The notes under the pieces: model-generated
Database searches by the model: none
What the model was told of the DNA's origin: nothing
The model's input: only the letters and a program-made list of their open reading frames with translations
In this document: piece after piece, positions 1 through 8,738 of the stretch
Position numbering within the stretch: the stretch's first letter is position 1
How the letters are laid out: every line of letters begins with the position of its first letter
Program-made: the position numbers and the translations under genes
NCBI GenBank assembly: GCA_963700475.1
Contig: CAVOXR010000008.1
Span: 1 to 64,000, forward strand
Source: Prado023 sp963700475
GTDB lineage: Bacteria > Actinomycetota > Actinomycetes > S36-B12 > CAIYMF01
Direction of reading: 5' to 3'
Length of the DNA: 64,000 bases

Positions 1-2626
1 TTCAGCGGCTGGTGTCCACGTCACGTTGACGCCACCGGGCGTGCCGGAGACGGCCACGGACCCGGGTGCACTGGGCACAGTCTTCGGCACAGCCCTGACC
101 CTCCACGACGGGCCAGAGTTGCCTTGGGCGTTGGTCGCAACGACTTCGACGAAGTATGTGTTGCCCATGCTGGCCGAGAAGACGCATGACCTGTCTCCGC
201 CACCTGCTGAGCAGCTGGCGATGGCGTTGCCTCCGACAGGGGCGTCATAGGCAGTCGCAGAGTACCCGCTGATCGCCAGGCCGCCCCGCGAGATCGGAGC
301 CCCCCACGCGACCGTCACGTTGGACGCCGTCGACCGTGCAGTGATCCCGACCGGTGAGGATGGAACGGAAGCGACTTTGGCCCGCTCGCATGAGCTGCCG
401 GACTTGCTGCGGCAGGCGATCTGCGCCCCGTTCAAGTTGGCCAGCTCGACGAAGTCGGTGTCCGCTGTCAGAGCGAGATCCGTGCCAGCGAAGACGTACT
501 GCGCGATCGAGCCGCTCGCAGTTGGTGCCACGCCCCCAACGAAGTACACCCGCATGGTGGTGCCAGGCGCTAGCGTGGTCGCGGGATCGAACAGGAATGC
601 GGCACGGTTCTCAACACTGCCACCGTTGACGTAGCGTGACGACTGGGCGTCCCACAACCCGTAGCCTCCGAGCCGGGCGACGCTGCCCGACGTATTGGTC
701 AGGTCGACGTACTGGCCCCCGACCCAGGGATCAGCCGGGGGAGGAGCTGATGTCGGACCCGAAACCCGGACGTACGCGAACGGCTGAGCCGACGCAGGCG
801 GTTGGGATGCCGGTCCGGCCGTGCCGTTGTTGGCAACCACCGTGAAGGTGTATGAGGTGCCGTTCGCCAGGCCCGGCACAACGCACGACGTGGCTCCGGC
901 GGTAGCCGAGCAGGTGGCCCCCCCGGGGTCGGCCGTCACTGCGTAGGAGGTGATCTGCGCCCCGCCGTCCTGCTTGGGCTTGGCCCACGAGACGACGGCT
1001 TTGCCGTTGCCGGCTGCCGCAACCACGGACGTGGGCGTCCCCGGTGCGGAAGAAGGCGTCACCATCGAAGAGGCCGCGGGACTCACCGGCGTGGAGGCCT
1101 GTGACGGCAGGCTGGCACCGACGGTGTTCGCAGCCACCACCGTGATCGAGTAGGTGGCGCTCGCGAGCTCCCCGATAACGCAAGACGTCGCACCGATCGC
1201 GGTGCAGGACGAGGGGGGCAAGCCGACCGAGAGCGCCGTAGCGGTGTACGTGATGGCATCCGCGTCGGTCGCGCCGGTGCTGGGAGCCGTCCACGAGACT
1301 GCCACCGAATTGGGCCGGCCCTCGACCACCAAGTCCGTGGGGATGCCAGGTGGCCCCACGGGGATCACGGGGACGCTGGTCTGCACGGCCGCGGACGCAC
1401 CCGCGGAGTTCACAGCCCTCACAGCAAATCGGTACGACTTGCCCGGTGTGAGCGTGGTGAACGCCTGGGTCGTGCCGGTCACGCCGGTCGCCTCGGCCGG
1501 AGCTCCTCCGTCGCTGGAGAATGCGGTCACGGTATAGGTGATGCTGGGACCACCCAGGTCGTTCGGGGCCGCCCAAGTCACGGTCGCGGTTCCGACGGCA
1601 GTCGTGCTGGCGGTGGCTGCCACTGAGCCGGGGTCGCTCGGTTTGCGAATGGGTGTGCCGTCGAGGGCGGGACTGCTCATTGTGACGGCGCCCGTCAACA
1701 CGTCGCCGCAGTCGTCCGGGTTGCAGGGGTAGGGGAACCACGCACGCAGGTTCCCCGTGCCGAGGCCGCCGCCGGCAGGTTCCATCAGGTACACCGCGTC
1801 GCCCTCGAAGGCGTTGTTCTAGGCAGGCAGGTTGTTCAGGTTCAGGTCCCCGACGAACACCTGGAACGCCGCCGTTGCCCGCGATCACCATGGGCGCGGG
1901 CAGCGTCTTGTAGGCGCTGATGGCCGAGTCGCGGATGATCCAGCCACCGAGGTCGATGTCGTACGGGCTGTTGTTCTGGACGTAGACCTCTTCGGTCCCG
2001 TAGTACTTCGCCCAGACCCGGACGTTCATGTCCGGGTACCGCGACCCTCCGCACAGGTTCGAGGTCCAGAGCCCCTGGGGCCTGGTGGCGGCGTCGTCGG
2101 CGAGCACCCGGTACTCGAGGTTGTGCGCCCACTCGGGCTTGTTCGAGGAGTCGGCCGCGAGGGGGAACCAGAGCAGCCACCCCTCGCTGACGGTTCCGCG
2201 GGAGGAGTCGTACCAGTTGCCCTCCTCGTCCTGGGCGTAGAGGGAACGGACGATGCGACCACCCGAGTAGTCGTCGTTCGAGGTGACCTGCACCGACCTC
2301 GTCTGAACGGGGGCCCCGGTGGGGAGCTGGGCCTTCAACCGCTGCGTGGACTGGGCAGAACCGCACTCGGCCAGGGTCCCGGTGTGGGCGACCTCCGGGG
2401 CCTGGACGCCGATCGTCCGGATGCGCTGTTCCCCTCGGACTCCTGATCCGCTCGTGAGGTTGGCCGTGATGGTGTCGCCGTCGGAGACGGACGTGACAAC
2501 GCCCTCCTCCCAGATGAGCTCGTCGTCGGGGGACGCCATCGCCGGCCCGCCCACCATCGTCCCGAGCAGCAGCCCGGAGACTCCACCGCGACCCGGCCAA
2601 CCGCCGTTCGGTAGGCCCTTCTTCAT
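1..2626 (-). pseudogene. Secreted nuclease-like protein with lamin-tail and FnIII domains, frameshifted; 3' end outside window
   Basis: The start at 2626 is preceded by AAGGGGAGG and gives a signal peptide (MKKGLPNGG... ending AMA). The first about 250 residues look like a staphylococcal-nuclease fold (DGDTITANL, IRTIGVQAPEV) followed by a lamin-tail domain (VYVQNNSPYDIDLGGW). At about 1865-1870 the frame is lost. The homologous continuation (FQVFVGDLNLNNL, then GDAVYLMEP) is in another minus-strand frame, which also carries an in-frame TAG at 1819-1821. After that stop the second frame is open to base 1. It encodes FnIII-like modules (VTWAAPNDLGGPSITYTV) and a second lamin-tail domain near 560-720 (QYVDLTNTSGSVARLGGYG). 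Two independent lesions suggest an inactivated gene; assembly error is the alternative. An extracellular nuclease or adhesin role is inferred from domains only. Confidence 0.75.
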
Positions 2627-2687
2627 GCGCCTCCCCTTCCCCTCGTTGGCATCGGCGCCACCCCGCCACCACGGGCGGGGTTCGTGC

Positions 2688-3380
2688 TCATCGGGCGTTC
2701 GCCCGCTCGAGGTCACCCTCGAAGTCCACCTCGACGGCGAACAGGTCCGAGATGTCCACCGGCGTCACCTCGACGCCGTCGCGCGCGATGGCCAGCTCGA
2801 TGCCGCGCTCGAAGTAGTCCTGGTCCTCGCACGCCTCGAGCTGGCGGATCAGCGCGACCTTGTCCTTGCCGCCGATCAGGTTGATCCCGACCGCCTCGCC
2901 AAGCCCGTCCACGACGGTCTTGGACAACTCCTTCACGTGACCGCGATCGTCCACGGTGTACTTGACCTCCTCCTCGGCCACCGCCGAGGTGTTCACGGCC
3001 ACGGCCGAGCGCCCCGAGACGATGAACGGCGTCAGCCGCTCAAGGATCACCTTGTCGAACACGACGTCGCCGTTCATCCAGATCACCGAGCCCTCGTGCG
3101 AGGCCTTCAGCGCCTTCAGCAGGGACTTCGAGGTGTTGGTCTGGTCGTAGACCTCGTTGTAGACGAACACGGCGTCGGGCTGGTGCTCCATGACGCTGTC
3201 GTTCTTGAACCCCACCACGATCATGATCCGCACGTCGTCACCGAAGACGCTCTTGATGTTGTCGACCTGCTGCTCCATGATCGTCTGGCCGGTGGCCAGG
3301 CGGGTCAGCGGCTTCGGGAAGGGTCGACCCAGCCGCGTGCCCATGCCGGCGGCAAGAATGGTGACCTGAACCTGGGACAT
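2688..3380 (-). CDS. Sugar/polyol-phosphate nucleotidyltransferase (LicC-like)
   Basis: A 230-residue single-domain nucleotidyltransferase. The N-terminal signature LAAGMGTRLGRPFPKPL (residues 9-25) is the nucleotide-binding loop of this superfamily, and VIWMNGDVVFD supplies the metal-binding aspartate. There is no left-handed beta-helix, so the length fits LicC-type phosphocholine or polyol-phosphate cytidylyltransferases better than RmlA or GlmU. It probably transfers CMP from CTP to a small phosphate ester in the cytoplasm; the substrate cannot be read. GAGGAG lies about 6 nt before the ATG. Upstream on the same strand is a CDP-glycerol glycerophosphotransferase homologue that could use its product. 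Confidence 0.75.
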   Translation of the reverse strand: MSQVQVTILAAGMGTRLGRPFPKPLTRLATGQTIMEQQVDNIKSVFGDDVRIMIVVGFKNDSVMEHQPDAVFVYNEVYDQTNTSKSLLKALKASHEGSVIWMNGDVVFDKVILERLTPFIVSGRSAVAVNTSAVAEEEVKYTVDDRGHVKELSKTVVDGLGEAVGINLIGGKDKVALIRQLEACEDQDYFERGIELAIARDGVEVTPVDISDLFAVEVDFEGDLERANAR

Positions 3381-3558
3381 TCGATGCTCCTCGAGTTGGC
3401 CGCGCGCAACGACCCTGTGACGACTCTGCCAAGTCCATTGTCTCAGGCAAAGCGCATCGCCCGAAGTCGCAACGCGTTAGGTCCGGCCTATGGAGGCCTT
3501 GAGGTTGGCCACCCATACCGGGCATTTCCGGCCCTGGCGGGCAGGGGTCACACCCCGA

Positions 3559-4881
3559 TCAGGACGGGTCCACCGGCCAGATGCCGTGGGCGGCCAGGCT
3601 GCGCATCCGTGTCAGCCCCTCCTGGTGCTCCGCGATCGCCGCGAGCAGTGCCTCGTGGAACTTGCGCGTGCTCTCGCCGGGTGCGGCGTCGTCGAAGTAG
3701 AACGCGCGGAGCCGTGCCCGTTCGGCGCCGAAGCGGTCGTCGGTCAGGAGCGCTGCGATGTCGGTCCGGGCGGTTGCGATCGAGTCGGCGTCGATGATGT
3801 GCGAGGCCGCAGCGATCGGTGCCTCGCGGAGCAGTGTCGCCCGATCGGTGCGGCGATCGGTGAGGACGATCGGCGCCTCGGCCCGGGAGTAGAGGAAGTC
3901 GAGCCCCACGCTGGAGATGTCGGAGACGAGCAGGTCGACCCTGGGGAACAGCGCAAGGATGTCGCCGTCGGCCCGGTACTCATGCCCAGCGGCAGGATCT
4001 GCAGCCGCGGCCGCCCCCAGCCGGGCCACGACTCCGGAGTGGGCCGCGGCGACGCCGGGAACCAGGCTCATGACCACGCGCGGATGCGGCTTGTAGATCA
4101 CTCGGACGTCGGGAATCGAGAGCAGCGCCTCGATGAGGGCCACGCCGTAGCGGTCCAGGGACGTGAAGTTGTTCATCTCGTCCTCGCCCTCCCACGTGGG
4201 GGCGTAGAGGACGGTCCGCCGGGTGCTGATCGGCAGCGTGGGCGCAGGGTTGAGGTCCAGCTGCGGGCGGCCGACCTTCACCAGCGTCGACTCGTCGAAG
4301 TCCACGAGCGCCGCGCGGTGCCTGCGCACTGCGGCCTCGCCGGCGACGAACACCTTGTCGTAGCCCTTGACCTGGTTGGACACCATCGAGACCTTGTCGG
4401 ACTCACCGTGGTTGACGTGGATGTGCACGGCCTCCGGCCAGACCAGCGACTGGAAGTTCCGCAGGCCGTTGTTGGGGTAGATGATCGCCTTCGGCTGCAG
4501 CACCCGGTACAGGTCCATGAGTCCGGGGAACGGCATCGCCAGGAAGCTCGGTGCCGGCAGGTAGCCGCTCATCAGCTCGGTCCACGAGGACCTGGCACGG
4601 GTGACGATCCCGAAGTTGAGGTCCCCGCTGTGGGCGCCGATGACCGGCAGCCACTGCTCGATCTGGTAGATCTTCGCCACCGGGTCGGGGAAGTAGAACA
4701 GGGCGTCGACCGGTGGGGCGGTCCATCCGTTGCGCAGCAGTGACGAGGCGTCGATCGACTCACCGCGGGCCTCGACCTCGCCCTCGATCACGGCCCGCGC
4801 GCTCAAGCGGGTACCCGCGAGGGTCAGCCGCCAGCCGATGCCCCGGGAGGCGCGCAGCCCCCATGACCTGACCCGACCCAT
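3559..4881 (-). CDS. CDP-glycerol glycerophosphotransferase family protein (TagB/TagF-like)
   Basis: A 440-residue protein with the hallmarks of teichoic-acid glycerophosphotransferases: YAPTW near residue 225, YKPHPR near 261 and SDISSVGLDF near 315, the region that binds the CDP-polyol. Such enzymes add polyol-phosphate units to a membrane-bound wall polymer at the inner face of the membrane. The start at 4881 was chosen over an upstream in-frame start at 5052 because GGAAGGGG lies just before it and homology begins there. A nucleotidyltransferase gene follows 178 nt downstream. The polymer could be teichoic acid or another phosphate-linked wall glycan. Confidence 0.8.
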   Translation of the reverse strand: MGRVRSWGLRASRGIGWRLTLAGTRLSARAVIEGEVEARGESIDASSLLRNGWTAPPVDALFYFPDPVAKIYQIEQWLPVIGAHSGDLNFGIVTRARSSWTELMSGYLPAPSFLAMPFPGLMDLYRVLQPKAIIYPNNGLRNFQSLVWPEAVHIHVNHGESDKVSMVSNQVKGYDKVFVAGEAAVRRHRAALVDFDESTLVKVGRPQLDLNPAPTLPISTRRTVLYAPTWEGEDEMNNFTSLDRYGVALIEALLSIPDVRVIYKPHPRVVMSLVPGVAAAHSGVVARLGAAAAADPAAGHEYRADGDILALFPRVDLLVSDISSVGLDFLYSRAEAPIVLTDRRTDRATLLREAPIAAASHIIDADSIATARTDIAALLTDDRFGAERARLRAFYFDDAAPGESTRKFHEALLAAIAEHQEGLTRMRSLAAHGIWPVDPS

Positions 4882-5050
4882 CGTGTGTCCCCTTCCGGGG
4901 CGTCGACCATGCGACCCCGCTTGGAGGGATTCTGCCGCACATCCCGCGCTCGGCGCGTCATCCCGGGCGGGTGCCGTGGCCTGTGCCATCGTGACCCGGA
5001 TCCCCCGGTTGTGATGACGGGGTTGAGAAGTTGGGCTTCGAGAGGACACC

Positions 5051-5596
5051 ATGGCAACGAACCGGACGATGACAGGTCGGGCGGACGGGCGGATCAGGGT
5101 CGAGGGGAGGTTGCGGATGCAGTGGACGCCCCGTCACCGCCGGATCGGGAACCTCCTCGTGGCCGCCCAGTTCAGCCTGATCCTCCTGTGCCTGCTCCCG
5201 ATCGGGCCCACTGTCGGCTCGGGCCAGTTGCGCCCGCTGGGGCTGGTGTGCCTGGCGCTGGCACTCATCGTTGGCGGCCTGGCCCTGCTGGCCATGGGCT
5301 CCGACACCCGGGTGCACCCGGTGCCCGACGCCCAGACGCCGCTGCGGATCAACGGGATCTACGCGTGGATCCGGCACCCGATGTATGCGGCGGTCCTGCT
5401 GGCGACCCTGGGCGTGACCCTGTCCACGGGCCGGGTGCTCTCGCTGCTGGCGTTCCTCGCCCTGGTTGTCGTCCTGCACGTCAAGGCCGACTTCGAGGAC
5501 CGGATGCTGCAGGAGAAGTTCGGCTGGCAGTTCTCGGTCTACGCCTCGCGCGTGCCGGCGATGTTCCCCCAACCCTGGCGCACGCACGCCAGCTGA
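5051..5596 (+). CDS. Isoprenylcysteine methyltransferase (ICMT)-type membrane methyltransferase
   Basis: A 181-residue integral membrane protein with about four hydrophobic segments. The C-terminal half carries the ICMT/PEMT-type signature GIYAWIRHPMYAAVLL (RHPxY, about residues 100-115), then FEDRMLQEKFG and YASRVPAMFP, the SAM-binding and active-site region of these enzymes. In bacteria such proteins methylate lipids or small hydrophobic acceptors; the substrate here is unknown. The ATG is preceded by GAGAGG. It is transcribed divergently from the glycerophosphotransferase homologue and converges on the CoA-transferase genes. Confidence 0.7.
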   Translation: MATNRTMTGRADGRIRVEGRLRMQWTPRHRRIGNLLVAAQFSLILLCLLPIGPTVGSGQLRPLGLVCLALALIVGGLALLAMGSDTRVHPVPDAQTPLRINGIYAWIRHPMYAAVLLATLGVTLSTGRVLSLLAFLALVVVLHVKADFEDRMLQEKFGWQFSVYASRVPAMFPQPWRTHAS

Positions 5597-5638
5597 CACG
5601 GGAGGGCTCGTCACCCGCGGTGCCACCGCGCCCGTCAG
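5593..5638. terminator. Hairpin between convergent genes
   Basis: Inner stem CGCGGT-GCC-ACCGCG (5616-5630), with outer arms CTGAC(ac)GGG and CCCGTCAG. It lies between the stop of the methyltransferase gene and the end of the CoA-transferase B gene and could terminate both. There is no U-tract, which is usual for high-GC actinobacteria. Confidence 0.4.
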
Positions 5639-6273
5639 CCGGTCGCGTCGGTGATCTGCGGACCCGTCGCGGCGCGGATCTCCTCGACACCCACCCCCGG
5701 CGCGCACTCGCGCAGGACGAGCCCGTCAGCCGTGATGTCGAGCACGGCCATGTCGGTGATGATCCGGTGCACCACGGCGATCCCGGTCAGCGGCAGCGTG
5801 CACTCGTCGACGATCTTGTGCGAGCCGTCCTTGGCGACGTGCTCCATCATCACGATGACCCGCTTGGCGCCGTGGACGAGGTCCATGGCCCCGCCCATCC
5901 CCTTGACCATCTTCCCGGGGATCATCCAGTTGGCCAGGTCGCCCCGGGCCGACACCTGCATCGCGCCGAGGATCGCGGCGTCCACGTGCCCTCCGCGGAT
6001 CATCCCGAACGACAGCGCGGAGTCGAAGAAGCTGGCTCCGGGCAACGTGGTGACGGTCTCCTTGCCGGCGTTGATCAGGTCGGGGTCGACCTGATCGTCG
6101 GTCGGGTAGGGACCCACTCCGAGGATGCCGTTCTCGCTCTGCAGGACCACCGAGACGTCGGCGGGCAGGTAGTTGGGAACCAGCGTGGGCAGCCCGATCC
6201 CGAGGTTCACGTACTGGCCGTCCACGAGCTCCTGGGCCACGCGGGACGCGAGCTGCTCTCGGGTGAGCGTCAT
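5635..6273 (-). CDS. scoB: 3-oxoacid CoA-transferase subunit B
   Basis: A 212-residue beta subunit of a class I CoA-transferase. SENGILGVGP contains the catalytic glutamate (about E47) that forms the enzyme-CoA thioester, and GGHVDAAILGAMQV and KGMGGAMDLV are typical. With subunit A it moves CoA between succinyl-CoA and acetoacetate or another 3-oxoacid, in ketone-body or aromatic-acid catabolism. The ATG overlaps the stop of subunit A as ATGA at 6273, indicating translational coupling. Exact acyl specificity is not readable. Confidence 0.9.
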   Translation of the reverse strand: MTLTREQLASRVAQELVDGQYVNLGIGLPTLVPNYLPADVSVVLQSENGILGVGPYPTDDQVDPDLINAGKETVTTLPGASFFDSALSFGMIRGGHVDAAILGAMQVSARGDLANWMIPGKMVKGMGGAMDLVHGAKRVIVMMEHVAKDGSHKIVDECTLPLTGIAVVHRIITDMAVLDITADGLVLRECAPGVGVEEIRAATGPQITDATG

Positions 6274-7040
6274 CAGGACGTCGCCTCCTTCCGGACGGTT
6301 CGACGTTCGATGCGCTTGGCTGCGACGTCCTCGGGCCCGAGTGGCAGCACCCGCTGGACGAAGATCCCGGGCAGGTGGACCGACGCCGGGTCGATCTCGC
6401 CGGGGGCGACCACCCGCTCCGCCTCCACGATGGTGATCCGCCCGGCCATCGCGGCCAGCGGGTTGAAGTTGCGGGTGCTCGTGTCGAAGACGCAGTTGCC
6501 CAGGGTGTCGGCCAGGCTGGCGCGCACGAGGGCGAAGTCCGCGGTGATGCCGTGCTCCATCACATACGCCCGGCCGTCGAACTCCCGGGTCTCCTTGGCC
6601 GGGGAGGCCACGGCGATCCCGCCCGCACCGTCGTAGCGCCAGGGCAGGCCCCCGTCGGCCACCTGGGTGCCGACCCCGGCCGGGGTGAAGAACGCCGGGA
6701 TCCCGGCCCCGCCCGCACGCAGGCGCTCGGCCAGCGTGCCCTGGGGGGTCAGCTCCACCTCGAGCTCGCCGGAGAGGAACTGCCGCTCGAACTCCTTGTT
6801 CTCACCGACGTAGGACGACGTCATCCGCCGGATGCGGCGTTGGGCCAGCAGCAGGCCGAGGCCCCAGTCATCGACACCGCAGTTGTTGCTCACGACGTCG
6901 AGATCGGTGACGCCCGCGTCGAGCAGGGCGGCGATCAGGGCGCTGGGGATGCCGCACAGGCCGAAGCCGCCGACGGCCAGGCGGGCGCCGTCGGGGATGT
7001 CGGCCACTGCCTCGGCGGCGCTGGAGACGGTCTTGTCCAC
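6273..7040 (-). CDS. scoA: 3-oxoacid CoA-transferase subunit A
   Basis: A 255-residue alpha subunit. The N-terminal GARLAVGGFGLCGIPSALI is the glycine-rich CoA-binding loop of the family, and a conserved NNCG element follows. The GTG at 7040 is chosen because AGGAGG lies 6 nt upstream; an in-frame start at 7076 lacks this. It is the first gene of a two-gene unit with subunit B (ATGA overlap). Confidence 0.9.
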   Translation of the reverse strand: MDKTVSSAAEAVADIPDGARLAVGGFGLCGIPSALIAALLDAGVTDLDVVSNNCGVDDWGLGLLLAQRRIRRMTSSYVGENKEFERQFLSGELEVELTPQGTLAERLRAGGAGIPAFFTPAGVGTQVADGGLPWRYDGAGGIAVASPAKETREFDGRAYVMEHGITADFALVRASLADTLGNCVFDTSTRNFNPLAAMAGRITIVEAERVVAPGEIDPASVHLPGIFVQRVLPLGPEDVAAKRIERRTVRKEATS

Positions 7041-7159
7041 GGCGATCCTCCTGCGGGACGTGGGTACGCACGACACGATATCCGCCCGGAGTGGGCCAAC
7101 TGCGATCGATCAGCCAGTTGGGGCTGCCCGGCGACGGGATCTCGCTGCGGGACGGCCGA

Positions 7160-8572
7160 TCAGCCGGTGCAGATGTCCTGGGCGGCCGTCGTGCTGGGTT
7201 GGCTCCCACCGACGCCGGAGCCGGTCTTGGGCGCCTTGACCCGGACCTCGTCCACCCCGTCGTACGTCTCGCCGAGGGTGAGGTCCAGGCGTGTGCCCCG
7301 GTCGGGGTCCGCGCGCAGCACTGACCCCGGGACGGCTGCCTGCAGGGTACGAGCAGCCTCGAGCTGGTCGGGAGCGTGCCGGATCGTCGTCCTGCTCGAC
7401 ACCTTCTCCCTGGCGTCGATGACCCCGATCCGGAAGCCCTGGGCTGCGAGGTCCTCAGCGGCCCGGGAGCCCTGGCCGTCCACGCCGGACGCATTGTGCA
7501 CATCGACGAGGATCTGGTCGGGGGTCTCGGTGAGCTTCTCGCCGTCCGCGCCCTTGGTCGGCGGCGGTGGCCAGGGCTCCTCGGCGGCCAGGGCCGCCCA
7601 GATCGCGTCCGCCTTCGGCTGGTCGGCCACGATCGTCGCCCCGTCGGCGTTGGGCAGCCACGGGAGCGTGACGAACGAGACGTCCTTGGGCCGCAGGCCC
7701 GACACGCTGGCCGCCAGCGCCAGCAGGCCGTCGGAGTCGGCAAGGGCCTTGTCCGTCGCGATCGACTTCGACGACTCGCTCAGCACCCTCCAGACACGCA
7801 GCGGATCGGTGAGCAGGCCCGAACCGGTCACCTCCTGGATCAGCGAGGACAGGAAGATCTGCTGCCGGTTGATCCGGCTGATGTCCGAGCCGTCGCCGAT
7901 GTTGTGCCGGACGCGGACGAATGACAGCGCCTCCTCGCCACTGACGCGGGTCCGCCCGGCCGGGAGGTCCACGCCGGACTTCGAGTCCTGCAAGGGGCGG
8001 GTCAGGCACACCTCGACCCCGCCGAGGGCATCGATCGTCTTCTTGAAGCCGTTGAAGTCCAGCACGACGAAGTGGTCCACGGGCATGCCGGTCATCGCCT
8101 CGACGGTCTTGACGGTGCATCCGGGGCCGCCGCGGTCGAAGGCTGCGTTGAACCGGTCGCGTGTGGCCGGTAGCACCTGGCCGTCGGCGTCCTTGCAGGA
8201 CGGGAGGTCGACGATCGTGTCGCGCGGGATGCTCACGACCACGGCCGACTCCCGGTCCGGGTAGATGTGCAGCAGCATGGTGGTGTCCGAACGGGCACCC
8301 TCGAAGTTGCCGTAGCCCTTGTTGCCCTTGCCGGTCCGCTGGTCGGAACCCATGAGCAGGAAGGTGACGGGCCCCTCGGACAGGTCGCCGTAGTCGACGG
8401 GTCGCTCGCCCACCTGTTCGCTGATGTCGATCCGGGTGACGTTGTCCTCGAGATGCCCGACAGCCACGGTCGCCGAGCCGGCGGCCACGGTCAACGCCAG
8501 AGCTCCGGCCGAGGCCACGCCGGCGATCACGCGCAGGACGCGGTGGCGCCCTGAACCCGAGTGACCCGACAC
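7160..8572 (-). CDS. LytR-CpsA-Psr (LCP) family wall-polymer ligase with LytR_C domain
   Basis: A 470-residue type II membrane protein: short basic N-terminus, one membrane helix (about 13-36), an extracellular LCP domain (about 68-250) and a C-terminal LytR_C domain (about 353-450). LCP hallmarks are MGSDQR (74-79), the SDTTML strand (95-100), SIPRDT (114-119) and an Arg-rich RVRHNIGDGSDISRINRQQ (220-238) that binds the lipid pyrophosphate. LCP enzymes transfer wall teichoic acid or arabinogalactan from undecaprenyl phosphate to peptidoglycan. The GTG start has no Shine-Dalgarno sequence. It is divergent from the amidase gene across a 166-bp region with paired MtrA-like motifs. Confidence 0.9.
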   Translation of the reverse strand: MSGHSGSGRHRVLRVIAGVASAGALALTVAAGSATVAVGHLEDNVTRIDISEQVGERPVDYGDLSEGPVTFLLMGSDQRTGKGNKGYGNFEGARSDTTMLLHIYPDRESAVVVSIPRDTIVDLPSCKDADGQVLPATRDRFNAAFDRGGPGCTVKTVEAMTGMPVDHFVVLDFNGFKKTIDALGGVEVCLTRPLQDSKSGVDLPAGRTRVSGEEALSFVRVRHNIGDGSDISRINRQQIFLSSLIQEVTGSGLLTDPLRVWRVLSESSKSIATDKALADSDGLLALAASVSGLRPKDVSFVTLPWLPNADGATIVADQPKADAIWAALAAEEPWPPPPTKGADGEKLTETPDQILVDVHNASGVDGQGSRAAEDLAAQGFRIGVIDAREKVSSRTTIRHAPDQLEAARTLQAAVPGSVLRADPDRGTRLDLTLGETYDGVDEVRVKAPKTGSGVGGSQPSTTAAQDICTG

Positions 8573-8598
8573 GGCAATAAGGGTACGTGACTGGCCAG

Positions 8599-8639
8599 AT
8601 AACGATGGGTAAACTCACGGTTCGATAACGCAAAGTCAC
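8599..8639. promoter_or_regulatory. Paired MtrA-like motifs in LCP/amidase divergent region
   Basis: Two motifs have the same geometry: ATAAC-N5-GTAAA (8599-8613) and ATAAC-N5-GTCAC (8625-8639), each starting with the heptamer GATAACG and 26 bp apart. They resemble the GTNAC-N5-GTNAC consensus reported for MtrA in Streptomyces. The stretch is AT-rich compared with its surroundings. Binding is an inference. Confidence 0.4.
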
Positions 8640-8738
8640 GACGGAATGGCCTGATTCGCCGACGAACGGGTCCAGACTGCGGTTGTCCGACACGCAGAGC
8701 GACGACCCGGGGGGGACTGCCCGGGTGGGAGGCCCCAC

